Source of the DNA: Burkholderiales bacterium Ga0077543
GTDB lineage: Bacteria > Pseudomonadota > Gammaproteobacteria > Burkholderiales > Burkholderiaceae_C
DNA: 64,000 nt
Direction of reading: 5' to 3'
Assembly (NCBI GenBank): GCA_001464055.1
Contig: LNET01000038.1
Location: 1 to 64,000 of the forward strand
Positions 35,851-45,801 of this stretch are shown here, piece by piece. The number at the start of each line of letters is the position of its first letter. Position 1 is the first letter of the stretch. Under the pieces are notes generated by a model, which did not search any database, was not told the DNA's origin, and saw nothing but the letters and a program-made list of their open reading frames with translations. The position numbers and the translations under genes were made by a program.

Positions 35851-37947
35851 ATGCGGGAACCCGAAATCGCGGATCAAGCCCTGACACGGTCGCTAGGCCT
35901 GGCGGCCGCCGCAATGCTGGCCGCCTGTGGCGGTGGCGAGTCCGGCGACCCCGCCCGCGCTTTCGGCGACAACCCGTCTGCAGCGCAATCGCGCCCCGAT
36001 TTGTTGCCGGGCGCCTTGGCGGCCGGCCGCGCCCGCCCGCTGGCGGCGCAAGACTTCCGCGTCCCCACACCCGACGAACTGTTCGCGTTCGCCGAGCGGC
36101 AGTACGCACAGTTCTTCCCCACGCCCCAGGTCAACCAGGTCTGGGACGGCATCGTCTATCGCTACTACGCCGGCACCGGCAACTACGTGGGCGTGCTGAA
36201 CGGCATGGTGCTGATCCTCGGCCCCTTGTCCGACAACACCCTGGCCACGGTGGGCAGCCTGCAGGACTTCGCCGCAGCCGTCTTCGCCACGGCCCCGGTC
36301 CGCACGCCCCAGTCGGATGCCGACGCCGCCCGCCTGCTCTTGCAGGCGCAGTTTTCGGCCAGCCCGACCGAGATCGCCGAGGTACGCGCACTCGGTTACG
36401 AACGCTGGCTCGACGCCCAGCTGGCCCTGCCGAACAGCCAGAGCGGCTGCGACTGGCTGGCCAGCAGAGGCTACGACCGGATCGACACGAACGAGCTGTT
36501 CTTCGCCCAGGGCACCCAGGTCCACATGATCTGGTATCAGCTCTTCCAGTCGCCCGACGCCGTGCGCAGGCGCTGGGCGCTGGCGCTGTCGGAAATCTTC
36601 GTGGTGTCCTGGCGCGGCATCAAGGACGTGATGAACTGGGACAACTTCGCGATCGCGGAGTACTGGGACCTGCTGTGCCGTCATGGCCTGGGCAACTACC
36701 GCGAGCTGATCGCGGCGCTGACGCTGAACCCGGCCATGGGCGCCTTCCTCAGCACCCGCGGCAATGCCCGCGAAGACCCGGCCACTGGTCGTCTGCCCGA
36801 CGAGAACTACGCGCGCGAACTCATGCAGCTGTTCACCATCGGACTGGTGCAGCTCAATCCCGACGGCACACCCCGGCTCGGCGCCGACGGCCGCCCCATC
36901 GAAAGCTACACCGCCGACGATGTCAGCCAGCTGGCGCGCGTGTTCACCGGCTACGACCACGACTACTCGGCCGGCTGGTTCACCAACCCGGCACCGCCGC
37001 ATCAGCGCGTGGCGAACGTGCAGGCCTCGCGCAGGCCGATGGTCGTCGACGAGAGCAAGCATTCCACCCTGCCGAAGAGCTTCCTGGGCGTCACCATCCC
37101 GGCCAGCACGCCAGCCGCGGCCTCGCTGGCCATCGCCCTGGATACGCTGTTCAACCACCCCAACACCGGTCCCTTCCTGGCGCGCCAGTTCATCCAGCGG
37201 CTGGTCACAGGCAACCCCAGCCCGGCCTACGTGGCGCGGGTGGCCAGCGCCTTCGCCAACAACGGCCGCGGCGTGCGGGGCGACCTGCGCGCGGTGCTCA
37301 AGGCCGTGCTGCTGGACGACGAGGCACGCGGTGCGGCCAGCCTGGCCGCGCCCGGGTTCGGCAAGTTGCGCGAGCCGATGATGCGCCTGGCGCAGTGGGG
37401 CCGCACCTTCAGGCTGCGGTCGCTGAAGGGCAGCTGGAAGGCCAACTTCGGACCCTGGAACCCCAGCCGCGACCTGGGCCAGTACCCGCTGGACCCGCCC
37501 TCGGTGTTCAGCTTCTTCAGGCCCGGGTATGTGCCCCCAGGCACCCCGATGGCCCAGAGCGGTGCCACGGCGCCGGAATTCCAGATCGTCAACGAGACGA
37601 CGGTGGCAACCTGGGCCAACACCCTGATCGACATCGTCTACAACGGGCTGTGGGTGTCGTCCCCCGAAGTGGCCTACTTCGACGGCCCTTCGCCCACCGA
37701 CGGCCACGACATCGTGCCCGACTACAGCGCCGAGATCGCGTTGATCACCGACCCGGTGGCCCTGGTGCAGCGCCTGAACCTGCTGCTGTGCGCCGGCCAG
37801 TTGTCGGCGGGCATGGTCGATCTGATCGTCCAATCACTGCGCGCCGATGGCATCCGCGCCGATTCGAACGACGACTTCAAGCGCATCCACGTGGCGCGTG
37901 CCATTGTCTTCGTGATGTGCTGCCCAGAGTACCTGGTTCAACGCTGA
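35851..37947 (+). CDS. DUF1800 family lipoprotein
   Basis: A 698-residue exported protein. The N-terminus has a short basic region and a lipobox (AAAAMLAACGGGE), indicating a lipoprotein. A segment of about 50 residues with ERQYAQFFPTP and RYYAGTGNYVGV follows, a motif found on many secreted Burkholderiales proteins. From about residue 150 the DUF1800 domain runs to the end, with PDENYARELMQLFTIGL, LARVFTGYD, FLARQFIQRLVTGNP and the late LDPPSVFSFFRPGY. Its function is unknown. TAAACT (35838-35843) lies seven bases before the ATG (leaderless). A DUF1501 gene follows, an almost invariant partner. Confidence 0.85.
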   Translation: MREPEIADQALTRSLGLAAAAMLAACGGGESGDPARAFGDNPSAAQSRPDLLPGALAAGRARPLAAQDFRVPTPDELFAFAERQYAQFFPTPQVNQVWDGIVYRYYAGTGNYVGVLNGMVLILGPLSDNTLATVGSLQDFAAAVFATAPVRTPQSDADAARLLLQAQFSASPTEIAEVRALGYERWLDAQLALPNSQSGCDWLASRGYDRIDTNELFFAQGTQVHMIWYQLFQSPDAVRRRWALALSEIFVVSWRGIKDVMNWDNFAIAEYWDLLCRHGLGNYRELIAALTLNPAMGAFLSTRGNAREDPATGRLPDENYARELMQLFTIGLVQLNPDGTPRLGADGRPIESYTADDVSQLARVFTGYDHDYSAGWFTNPAPPHQRVANVQASRRPMVVDESKHSTLPKSFLGVTIPASTPAAASLAIALDTLFNHPNTGPFLARQFIQRLVTGNPSPAYVARVASAFANNGRGVRGDLRAVLKAVLLDDEARGAASLAAPGFGKLREPMMRLAQWGRTFRLRSLKGSWKANFGPWNPSRDLGQYPLDPPSVFSFFRPGYVPPGTPMAQSGATAPEFQIVNETTVATWANTLIDIVYNGLWVSSPEVAYFDGPSPTDGHDIVPDYSAEIALITDPVALVQRLNLLLCAGQLSAGMVDLIVQSLRADGIRADSNDDFKRIHVARAIVFVMCCPEYLVQR

Positions 37948-37961
37948 AGAAGGCAGTCGCG

Positions 37962-39416
37962 ATGCACCCCCTGGACCCGGACACCCACACCCGCCGCGCC
38001 TTCCTGCAGCGGGCCGGGCAGCTGGCCCTGGCCGGCACGGCTGCACCGCTGGCGCTGAACCTGGCCGCCTTCGGCGAAGCCGCCGCCTTCAACGCCACCG
38101 ACTACAAGGCCCTGGTCTGCGTCTTCCTGTTCGGCGGCAACGACTATGCCAACACCGTGGTGCCTTTCGACGAGGCCAGCCATGCCGTGTATGCGCAGAT
38201 CCGCGGCGCGGGCTCGGGTGGTCGGCTGGCGATCGCGCGCGAAGCGCTGGCCGCCACCGAGCTCAAGCCCGCACAGCCCCTGGCCGCGGGCCTGCGCTAT
38301 GCGCTGGCCCCCGAGATGCCCGAAATGGCGGCGATGTTCAACCAGGGCCGGATGGCGGTGCAGCTGAACGTGGGCCCGCTGGTGATGCCCTTGACGCGCC
38401 AGCAATACGAGGCGCGTGTGCTGGCGCAGCCGCCCAAGCTGTTCTCGCACAACGACCAGCAGTCGCTGTGGCAGGCGCAGGGTGCCGAAGGCTCCACCCG
38501 CGGCTGGGGCGGCAACATCGGCGACCTGGCACTGGCGGCCAACGGCCAGTCGATGTTCACCTGCATCTCGGTCAGCGGCAACGCCGTGTTCCTGTCGGGC
38601 CAGAACGCGCTGCAGTACCAGTGCAGCCGCGCCGGCGCGGTCAGCATCGAGGCCGTGCGCGGCAGTTCCTGGGGCCAGTTCTTCTGGGACCCGTCCATGC
38701 GCGCCGGCTTCGAGCAGATGCTGCAGCGCACGCAGACGCACGCGCTGGCCGAGGCCTATGCCGCCGTCACCCGGCGCAGCCTGGCGGCCGAACAGCGGGT
38801 CACTGCCGCGATTGCGCCAGCCCAGCTGGCCACGCCGTTTGCGCCAGGCAACAGCCTGGCCGAGCAGTTGAAGATGGTGGCGCGGCTGATCGCCGGGCGC
38901 AACGCACTGGGAGTGAAGCGTCAGGTGTTTTTCGTGTCACTGGATGGCTTCGACGTGCACGACAACATGGCCACGCGCCAGCCCGCACTGCTGCGCCGGC
39001 TGAGCCAGGCCCTGGGCGCGTTCGACGCTGCGATGGGTGAACTGGGCCTGCGCAACCAGGTCACCACCTTCACCGCCTCGGACTTCGGCCGCACCCTCAG
39101 CGTCAACGGCGACGGCACCGACCACGGCTGGGGCGGCCACCAGTTCATGCTGGGCGGCGCCGTCAGGGGCCAGGCCTTCTACGGCCGGCCCGCGCCGCTG
39201 TCGCTGGGCCAGACCGGGGCGCCGCAAGACCAGTGGCATGTCGGCCAGGGCCGGCTTTTGCCCAGTACCTCGGTCGACCAGTTCGGGGCCACGCTGGCGC
39301 GCTGGTTCGGCGCCAGCCCCGACGAACAGCACCTGGTGCTGCCCAACCTGCGCCACTTCGGCGAACGCGGCGGAAGACCCGACTACCCGACCGACCTGGG
39401 CTTCATGGCGGCCTGA
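37962..39416 (+). CDS. DUF1501 family protein with twin-arginine signal
   Basis: A 484-residue protein that opens with a Tat-type signal (HTRRAFLQRAGQLALAG), so it is likely folded before export. The DUF1501 domain, a sulfatase/alkaline-phosphatase-like fold, shows LVCVFLFGGNDYANTVVPFD, FSHNDQQSLWQ, GWGGNIGDLA, FFVSLDGFDVHDNM, TFTASDFGRTL and GTDHGWGGHQFMLGG. It is 14 bases downstream of the DUF1800 gene; the pair is co-inherited in many bacteria. The substrate and function are not known. Metal-binding Asp and His residues appear to be kept. Confidence 0.86.
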   Translation: MHPLDPDTHTRRAFLQRAGQLALAGTAAPLALNLAAFGEAAAFNATDYKALVCVFLFGGNDYANTVVPFDEASHAVYAQIRGAGSGGRLAIAREALAATELKPAQPLAAGLRYALAPEMPEMAAMFNQGRMAVQLNVGPLVMPLTRQQYEARVLAQPPKLFSHNDQQSLWQAQGAEGSTRGWGGNIGDLALAANGQSMFTCISVSGNAVFLSGQNALQYQCSRAGAVSIEAVRGSSWGQFFWDPSMRAGFEQMLQRTQTHALAEAYAAVTRRSLAAEQRVTAAIAPAQLATPFAPGNSLAEQLKMVARLIAGRNALGVKRQVFFVSLDGFDVHDNMATRQPALLRRLSQALGAFDAAMGELGLRNQVTTFTASDFGRTLSVNGDGTDHGWGGHQFMLGGAVRGQAFYGRPAPLSLGQTGAPQDQWHVGQGRLLPSTSVDQFGATLARWFGASPDEQHLVLPNLRHFGERGGRPDYPTDLGFMAA

Positions 39417-39469
39417 ACCGGCCGCTAAACTTTGCCTGAACGGGCATCAGGCCCGGCACAAGGAAAGAG

Positions 39470-40276
39470 ATGCACCAAGGCGTGAACTTCGGCCTGCAGG
39501 GCCGCGTGGTGGTGGTGACCGGCGGTGCCCAGGGCATAGGCGAAGCCTGCGCGCGGCGGCTGGCGCGCGATGGCGCCGCGGTGGCGGTGTGGGACCTGGC
39601 CGACACCCAGGCCCAGGCCCTGATGGCCGAGCTGCAGGCCGCCGGTCATCGCGCCACCTACACGCATTGCAACGTTGCGAACAAGGCCGAGGTCGACGCC
39701 GCGCTGGCGGCCACGCTCGAGGCCTTCGGCCATGTCGACGGCCTCGTCAACAACGCCGGCATCTTCAAGGCCGCGGAGTTCCTGGACATCACCGAAGCCG
39801 ACTGGGACGCGGTGATCGCCGTCAACCTGAAGGGCAGCTTCCTCGTCGGCCAGGCGCTGGCCCGGGCGATGGTGGCCAACCCCGACCTGCCCGGCCGCCG
39901 CCGCGGCAGCATCGTCAACATGAGCTCGGTCAACGGCACCCTGGCCATTCCCAGCATCGCCAGCTACAACGCCAGCAAGGGTGCCATCAACCAGCTCACG
40001 CGCGTGATGGCGCTTTCGCTGGCCGACCGGGGCGTGCGCGTCAACGCGGTGGCCCCGGGCACCATCGCCACCGAACTGGCGCAGAAGGCGGTGTTGACCA
40101 GCGACGAGGCCAAGGCCCGCATCATGAGCCGGACACCGATGAAGCGGCTGGGCGAGCCGCACGAGATCGCCGACACCGTGGCCTACCTGCTGAGCGACGC
40201 GGCGAGCTACGTCACCGGCGAAGTCGTCGTCGTCGACGGCGGGCGCATGACCCTGAACTACACCGTGCCGGCCTGA
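39470..40276 (+). CDS. SDR-family oxidoreductase
   Basis: A 268-residue short-chain dehydrogenase/reductase. The NAD(P)-binding motif is VVVTGGAQGIGEACARRL, followed by NNAGIFKAAEFLD and the catalytic residues Ser in NMSSVNG, Tyr in IASYNASKGAINQL and Lys (YxxxK). The late AVAPGTIATEL and SYVTGEVVVVDGG are typical of classical SDRs. The aspartate-like residue after the second beta strand (VWDLADTQ) favours NAD. The substrate is not known. It starts 53 bases after DUF1501; TAAACT at 39425-39430 may be its promoter. Confidence 0.89.
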   Translation: MHQGVNFGLQGRVVVVTGGAQGIGEACARRLARDGAAVAVWDLADTQAQALMAELQAAGHRATYTHCNVANKAEVDAALAATLEAFGHVDGLVNNAGIFKAAEFLDITEADWDAVIAVNLKGSFLVGQALARAMVANPDLPGRRRGSIVNMSSVNGTLAIPSIASYNASKGAINQLTRVMALSLADRGVRVNAVAPGTIATELAQKAVLTSDEAKARIMSRTPMKRLGEPHEIADTVAYLLSDAASYVTGEVVVVDGGRMTLNYTVPA

Positions 40277-40332
40277 GCGCAAACGCCCAGGCGGCTGACC
40301 GCCACCACCGGCTCGACTTGCTGCAATTGCCC

Positions 40333-40968
40333 ATGTACCTGCCCAAGCACTTCGAACAGAACGACCCTGCGGCGCTGGCGGCGCTGATGCAGGCCTACCC
40401 GCTGGCCGCCCTGGTCAGCGTGGGCGAAGACGGCGTCACCGCCGACCATGTGCCGCTCGAATACGACGCCAGTGCCGGCCCGCACGGGACCCTGCGCGGC
40501 CACGTGGCACGGGCCAACCCGCTGTGGCGCCGGGCCGCCGGCCAGCCGGTGCTGGCCATCTTCCGCGGCGAAGAAGCCTACGTCACGCCGAGCTGGTACC
40601 CCAGCAAGGCGGCCACGCACCAGGTCGTGCCCACCTGGAACTATGCGGTGGTGCATGCCCACGGACCCTTGCGCGTGGTGGAAGACGCCCCCTGGCTGCA
40701 TGCGCTGGTCACGCGCCTGACAGGGCACTTCGAGACCCCGCGCGAAACGCCCTGGGCCGTCAGCGACGCGCCCGAGGCCTTCGTGCAGACAATGCTGCGC
40801 GCCATCGTCGGCATCGAACTCCCGGTCGAGCGCCTGGTGGGCAAATGGAAACTCAGCCAGAACCGCCACGCAGCCGATCGCCAGGGCGTGCACGACGGCC
40901 TGATGCAGGGCGATGCCGCGGCACAGGCTGCGGCCCGGCGCATGCGCAGCGTCGAACCGGCGGGCTGA
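40333..40968 (+). CDS. PaiB-like FMN-binding protein
   Basis: A 211-residue protein of the PaiB family (FMN-binding split barrel), first described as a negative transcriptional regulator in Bacillus. It begins MYLPKHFEQND and contains LRGHVARANPLWR, FRGEEAYVTPSWYPSK, VPTWNYAVVHAHG and the KLSQNRHAADRQGV tail, all typical. Despite the name, PaiB proteins resemble flavin-dependent oxidoreductases, and regulation may be indirect. It lies 56 bases after the SDR gene. Confidence 0.87.
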   Translation: MYLPKHFEQNDPAALAALMQAYPLAALVSVGEDGVTADHVPLEYDASAGPHGTLRGHVARANPLWRRAAGQPVLAIFRGEEAYVTPSWYPSKAATHQVVPTWNYAVVHAHGPLRVVEDAPWLHALVTRLTGHFETPRETPWAVSDAPEAFVQTMLRAIVGIELPVERLVGKWKLSQNRHAADRQGVHDGLMQGDAAAQAAARRMRSVEPAG

Positions 40969-41026
40969 AGCGGCGGATCGAAACGCCCGCGCTGGGGCGG
41001 GCCGGCCTCTGCGGCGTCAGCCGTCG

Positions 41027-41668
41027 TCAGCCGCGCAATGCGCTCGCGGCCTTTGCCAGCGCCGTGATCCGGCCCCAGTCGCCCGCGTCCACGGCATCCT
41101 GCGGCGTCAGCCAGGAACCGCCGCAGACCTTGACGTTCGACAAACCCAGGAACTGCGGCGCGGTCTCGGGCGTGATACCGCCCGTAGGGCAGAACACGAC
41201 ATCGGGGAACGGGCCGGCCAGGGCTTTCAGCAAGGGCACGCCGCCGGCGGCCGTGGCCGGGAAAAACTTCAGGAAGTCATAGCCCGCGGCATTTGCCGAC
41301 ATCACCTCGCTGGCCGTGGCCACGCCCGGCAACAGCGGCAGGCCCAGGTTGCGGCAGGCATGCCCGATGTCCGACAGATAGCCCGGGCTGACGCCAAAGC
41401 GGCAGCCGGCGTCTTTCGCGGCCTCGGCGTCGGCCACCGAACGGATGGTGCCAGCGCCGACGATGGCCTCGGGAACCTCGCGCACGATGGCTGCCATGCA
41501 GGCCAGCGCCACGGGTGTGCGCAGCGTCACTTCCAGCACCCGTACGCCCCCGGCCACCAGCGCCCGCGCCAGCGGCACGGCATCGGCCAAGCGGTGCAGC
41601 ACGATGACCGGAATGACCGGGCCTTGGGCCGCCAGCTCCAGCGGGTTCATGGGGGGCAGGTGGTTCAT
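41027..41668 (-). CDS. eda: KDPG/KHG aldolase (Entner-Doudoroff pathway)
   Basis: A 213-residue class I aldolase that splits 2-keto-3-deoxy-6-phosphogluconate into pyruvate and glyceraldehyde-3-phosphate. Expected motifs are VIVLHRLADAVPLA, VLEVTLRTPVAL with the catalytic glutamate, GAGTIRS, CRFGVSPGY, LPGVATASEV, and the Schiff-base lysine in DFLKFFPATAAGG. It lies downstream of edd on the same strand with a 62-base gap, so the two form the edd-eda operon. Confidence 0.95.
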   Translation of the reverse strand: MNHLPPMNPLELAAQGPVIPVIVLHRLADAVPLARALVAGGVRVLEVTLRTPVALACMAAIVREVPEAIVGAGTIRSVADAEAAKDAGCRFGVSPGYLSDIGHACRNLGLPLLPGVATASEVMSANAAGYDFLKFFPATAAGGVPLLKALAGPFPDVVFCPTGGITPETAPQFLGLSNVKVCGGSWLTPQDAVDAGDWGRITALAKAASALRG

Positions 41669-41730
41669 GGCGCAGGTCCGGTTCGAAGTGATTGGCGTTG
41701 GACGGTGGGTCGTCGACGGCGTCGCATAGG

Positions 41731-43548
<1,818 letters not shown>

Positions 43549-43591
43549 GGGCGGCCTTGTTCAGTGGATCAGGGCGGCAACGCGCAGGCCC

Positions 43592-43636
43592 TGTAACTGC
43601 ACTCTCCATTATCGTGAAACCGAGTTACATGGTCAA
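43592..43636 (-). promoter_or_regulatory. edd promoter with inverted TGTAACT operator
   Basis: On the minus strand TTGACC (43636-43631) and GATAAT (43614-43609) form a good sigma-70 promoter with a 16-base spacer. A perfect inverted repeat TGTAACT ... AGTTACA (43592-43598 and 43623-43629) flanks the -10: one arm lies in the spacer between the boxes, the other near or just past the predicted start. This placement suits a repressor. TGTAA-type half-sites are known for HexR and GntR-like sugar-acid regulators, but the arm spacing (24 bases between arms) is not a standard match to either, so the factor is unknown. Confidence 0.65.
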
Positions 43637-43681
43637 TTTGCCGCAGGCCCGGGTCTTTTCGGCGTGGCATGCTCCAGGCCC

Positions 43682-44374
43682 ATGGTCGACTTCCACACTG
43701 GCACCATCGACCCGACATTGGTCGTGAAGTGTCCCGCTGCCGCCTTGCACGAGTTGCGCCAGCACCCGCTGTGGTCTTCAGCGCGCGAACGCTGGGTCTT
43801 CGGCTATGCCTCGTTGATCTGGCGCCCCGAGTTCGACGCCGCCGAACACCGCCCTGCGCTGGTGCGTGGCTGGCACCGTGCGCTGCGCATGCGTTCGCGT
43901 GTCAATCGCGGCACGCCGCAGCAGCCGGGTCTGGTCTTTGCCCTGCTGCCGGGCGGCGCCTGCCGCGGGGTGGTGTACCGGATGCGGCCCGAACAGGCCG
44001 ACCTGGAGATCGAGCGACTGTGGGCGCGGGAGATGCCTACCGGGGTCTACGACCCCCGGCTGCTGAGTTGCCGGACCCCGCAGGGCACGGTGACGGCCCT
44101 GGCCTTCACCCTCAGCCGCCGCAGCGAGAGTTGCCTGGCCCGACTGCCCGACGAAGAGATGCTGCACATCCTGCGCCACGCGCGCGGGCGCTATGGCAGC
44201 ACGCTGGACTACCTGGCCCGCACCGCCAGCGCCCTGCGTGAACAGGGTCTGCAAGACCGCGAGGTCGAACGTCTGATGGGGCTGGCCCGGGCCCATGGCC
44301 TGGTGCCGACGCCCGAAAGCAACAGCGCCGGCGTGCCGGTCAGCCGCGGAGCACAGCGGCCGAGCGCAGGTTAG
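43682..44374 (+). CDS. ChaC-like gamma-glutamylcyclotransferase
   Basis: A 230-residue protein of the ChaC family, which degrades glutathione to 5-oxoproline and Cys-Gly in the cytosol. The family opening is seen as VFGYASLIWRPEFD, with the substrate-binding loop YASLIW. Further motifs are WHRALRMRSRVNRGTPQQPGLVFAL, GVVYRM (with the catalytic-glutamate region nearby in ADLEIERLWAREM) and a C-terminal helical part DYLARTASAL. The start at 43682 is chosen by homology. The 3' end overlaps the MocA-like gene on the other strand by 35 bases. Confidence 0.87.
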   Translation: MVDFHTGTIDPTLVVKCPAAALHELRQHPLWSSARERWVFGYASLIWRPEFDAAEHRPALVRGWHRALRMRSRVNRGTPQQPGLVFALLPGGACRGVVYRMRPEQADLEIERLWAREMPTGVYDPRLLSCRTPQGTVTALAFTLSRRSESCLARLPDEEMLHILRHARGRYGSTLDYLARTASALREQGLQDREVERLMGLARAHGLVPTPESNSAGVPVSRGAQRPSAG

Positions 44375-44936
44375 CAAGGTCGGTGGCAGTGTCGATGTCG
44401 AGCAGCACGCCCTCGTCGTCGACCTCTTCGCCGTGGGCCGGGTAGCGCAGCACCACCCGCCTGGCGCCGTCATCGCCGTTCAACATGACGAGTTCTGAAT
44501 ACAACTCGGCGGAAAATCCGACGGGATGTCCTCTTTTGCCGCGGTATTGGGCATAAACCACGGGATGCATTTCAAGCGCGCGGGCCACTGCCAGCAAGGT
44601 GCCCGGGCGAACCAGCGGCATGTCGGCCGGCAAGATCAGCCAACCGGGCGCGCCGGAACGCTCCCCGACGCCGCAGGAGATGCTGTGGCCCATGCCCCGC
44701 GCCGCCTGCTCGGCCGTGACGACGACGATGTCGCGCAGCGCCAACTGGCGCGCAGCCACAGGCGCCAGCGCAGCGGTGGTGACCACGACCACCGGCAACT
44801 GGCTCTCGATGGCGTTGCGCAGGGTGCTGCCGAGCACGGTAGACGCACCGAAGCCCTGCACCAGCTTGTGCTCGTCCCCGCCGAAGCGGGTACCGCTGCC
44901 TGCGGCCAGGACGACGATGGTGGGGCGAAAACGCAT
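44340..44936 (-). CDS. MocA/MobA-like nucleotidyltransferase
   Basis: A 198-residue NTP-transferase. The N-terminal loop VLAAGSGTRFGGDEHKLV is the nucleotide-binding signature, and LILPADMPLVRPGTL carries the metal-binding aspartates. KRGHPVGFSAELYSEL and LLDIDTATDLANL resemble MocA, which makes molybdopterin cytosine dinucleotide for xanthine dehydrogenase-type enzymes. MobA-like and other sugar-nucleotide enzymes share this fold, and no molybdenum enzymes lie nearby, so the substrate is inferred. Confidence 0.82.
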   Translation of the reverse strand: MRFRPTIVVLAAGSGTRFGGDEHKLVQGFGASTVLGSTLRNAIESQLPVVVVTTAALAPVAARQLALRDIVVVTAEQAARGMGHSISCGVGERSGAPGWLILPADMPLVRPGTLLAVARALEMHPVVYAQYRGKRGHPVGFSAELYSELVMLNGDDGARRVVLRYPAHGEEVDDEGVLLDIDTATDLANLRSAAVLRG

Positions 44937-45084
44937 GCTGGGGAACGACCGTGAACCGACAACCGAATGTATTGCTGCAGCGCAGCGAACCTGACGCCAG
45001 AGGATGCTGATGAAGCCCTGCAGCAGGTACTGGGACCATCACTTACGGCGAACCACCTAAGGGCGAGTCCCGACACGGGGTTCC

Positions 45085-45090
45085 TATACT
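45085..45090 (+). promoter_or_regulatory. TATACT -10 box placed for a leaderless pdxH transcript
   Basis: TATACT lies six bases before the pdxH ATG, in a 160-base spacer otherwise empty. No -35 is clear. It is the best single example of the leaderless-type pattern in this window. Confidence 0.6.
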
Positions 45091-45096
45091 GGACAC

Positions 45097-45741
45097 ATGA
45101 CTGAAACAACCCGCATTGCCGACCTGCGCAAGAGCTACGAGCGCGACGAACTCGACGAGAGCGCATCGGCCGCCGACCCGCTGCAGCAGTTCCAGACCTG
45201 GTTCGACCAGGCGCTGAAGGCAGAACTGCCCGAACCCAACGCGATGACCCTGGCCACCGTGGCCGCAGACGGGCGGCCGTCGACCCGGGTCGTACTGATC
45301 AAGGGCTTCGATGCCCGCGGCTTGGTCTGGTACACAAACTACAGCAGCCGCAAGGGCCAGGAACTGGAACACCAGCCCTGGGCCGCACTCCAGTTCCACT
45401 GGGTGGAACTGGAGCGGGTGGTGCGCATCGAGGGCCGGGTCGAGAAGGTCTCCGGCACGGAATCCGACGCCTACTACGCCAGCCGCCCGCTCGATTCGCG
45501 CCTGGGTGCCTGGGCCAGCCCGCAAAGCCAGGTGATCGCGTCGCGCACGGTGCTCGTCACCGCGGCGGCGCAAGCCGCCGCCAGGCACCTGCTGAGCCCG
45601 CCCAGGCCGCCGCATTGGGGCGGCTACCGGCTGCAGCCCGATCGCTGGGAGTTCTGGCAGGGCCGCAAAAGCCGCCTGCATGACCGCCTGCGCTACCGGC
45701 TGGAAGGCAGCGCCTGGGTGCGCGAGCGACTGGCGCCCTGA
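45097..45741 (+). CDS. pdxH: Pyridoxamine 5'-phosphate oxidase
   Basis: A 214-residue FMN enzyme that oxidises pyridoxine or pyridoxamine 5'-phosphate to pyridoxal 5'-phosphate. Characteristic motifs are [53 protein letters not shown], and the C-terminal [36 protein letters not shown] with the conserved RLHDR. Length is standard. The message is probably leaderless. Confidence 0.95.
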   Translation: MTETTRIADLRKSYERDELDESASAADPLQQFQTWFDQALKAELPEPNAMTLATVAADGRPSTRVVLIKGFDARGLVWYTNYSSRKGQELEHQPWAALQFHWVELERVVRIEGRVEKVSGTESDAYYASRPLDSRLGAWASPQSQVIASRTVLVTAAAQAAARHLLSPPRPPHWGGYRLQPDRWEFWQGRKSRLHDRLRYRLEGSAWVRERLAP

Positions 45742-45801
45742 AGCAGCCCGCATCGCGGCCGGCGGTTGCCGCAGCGGGCAAGGTGGGCTCGGGGCGCCTG
45801 C

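Noticed and set aside
35893-37833. A 646-residue minus-strand frame inside the DUF1800 gene
   Set aside because: Antisense shadow with repetitive Q/G/H/V composition; the plus-strand protein has family motifs throughout.
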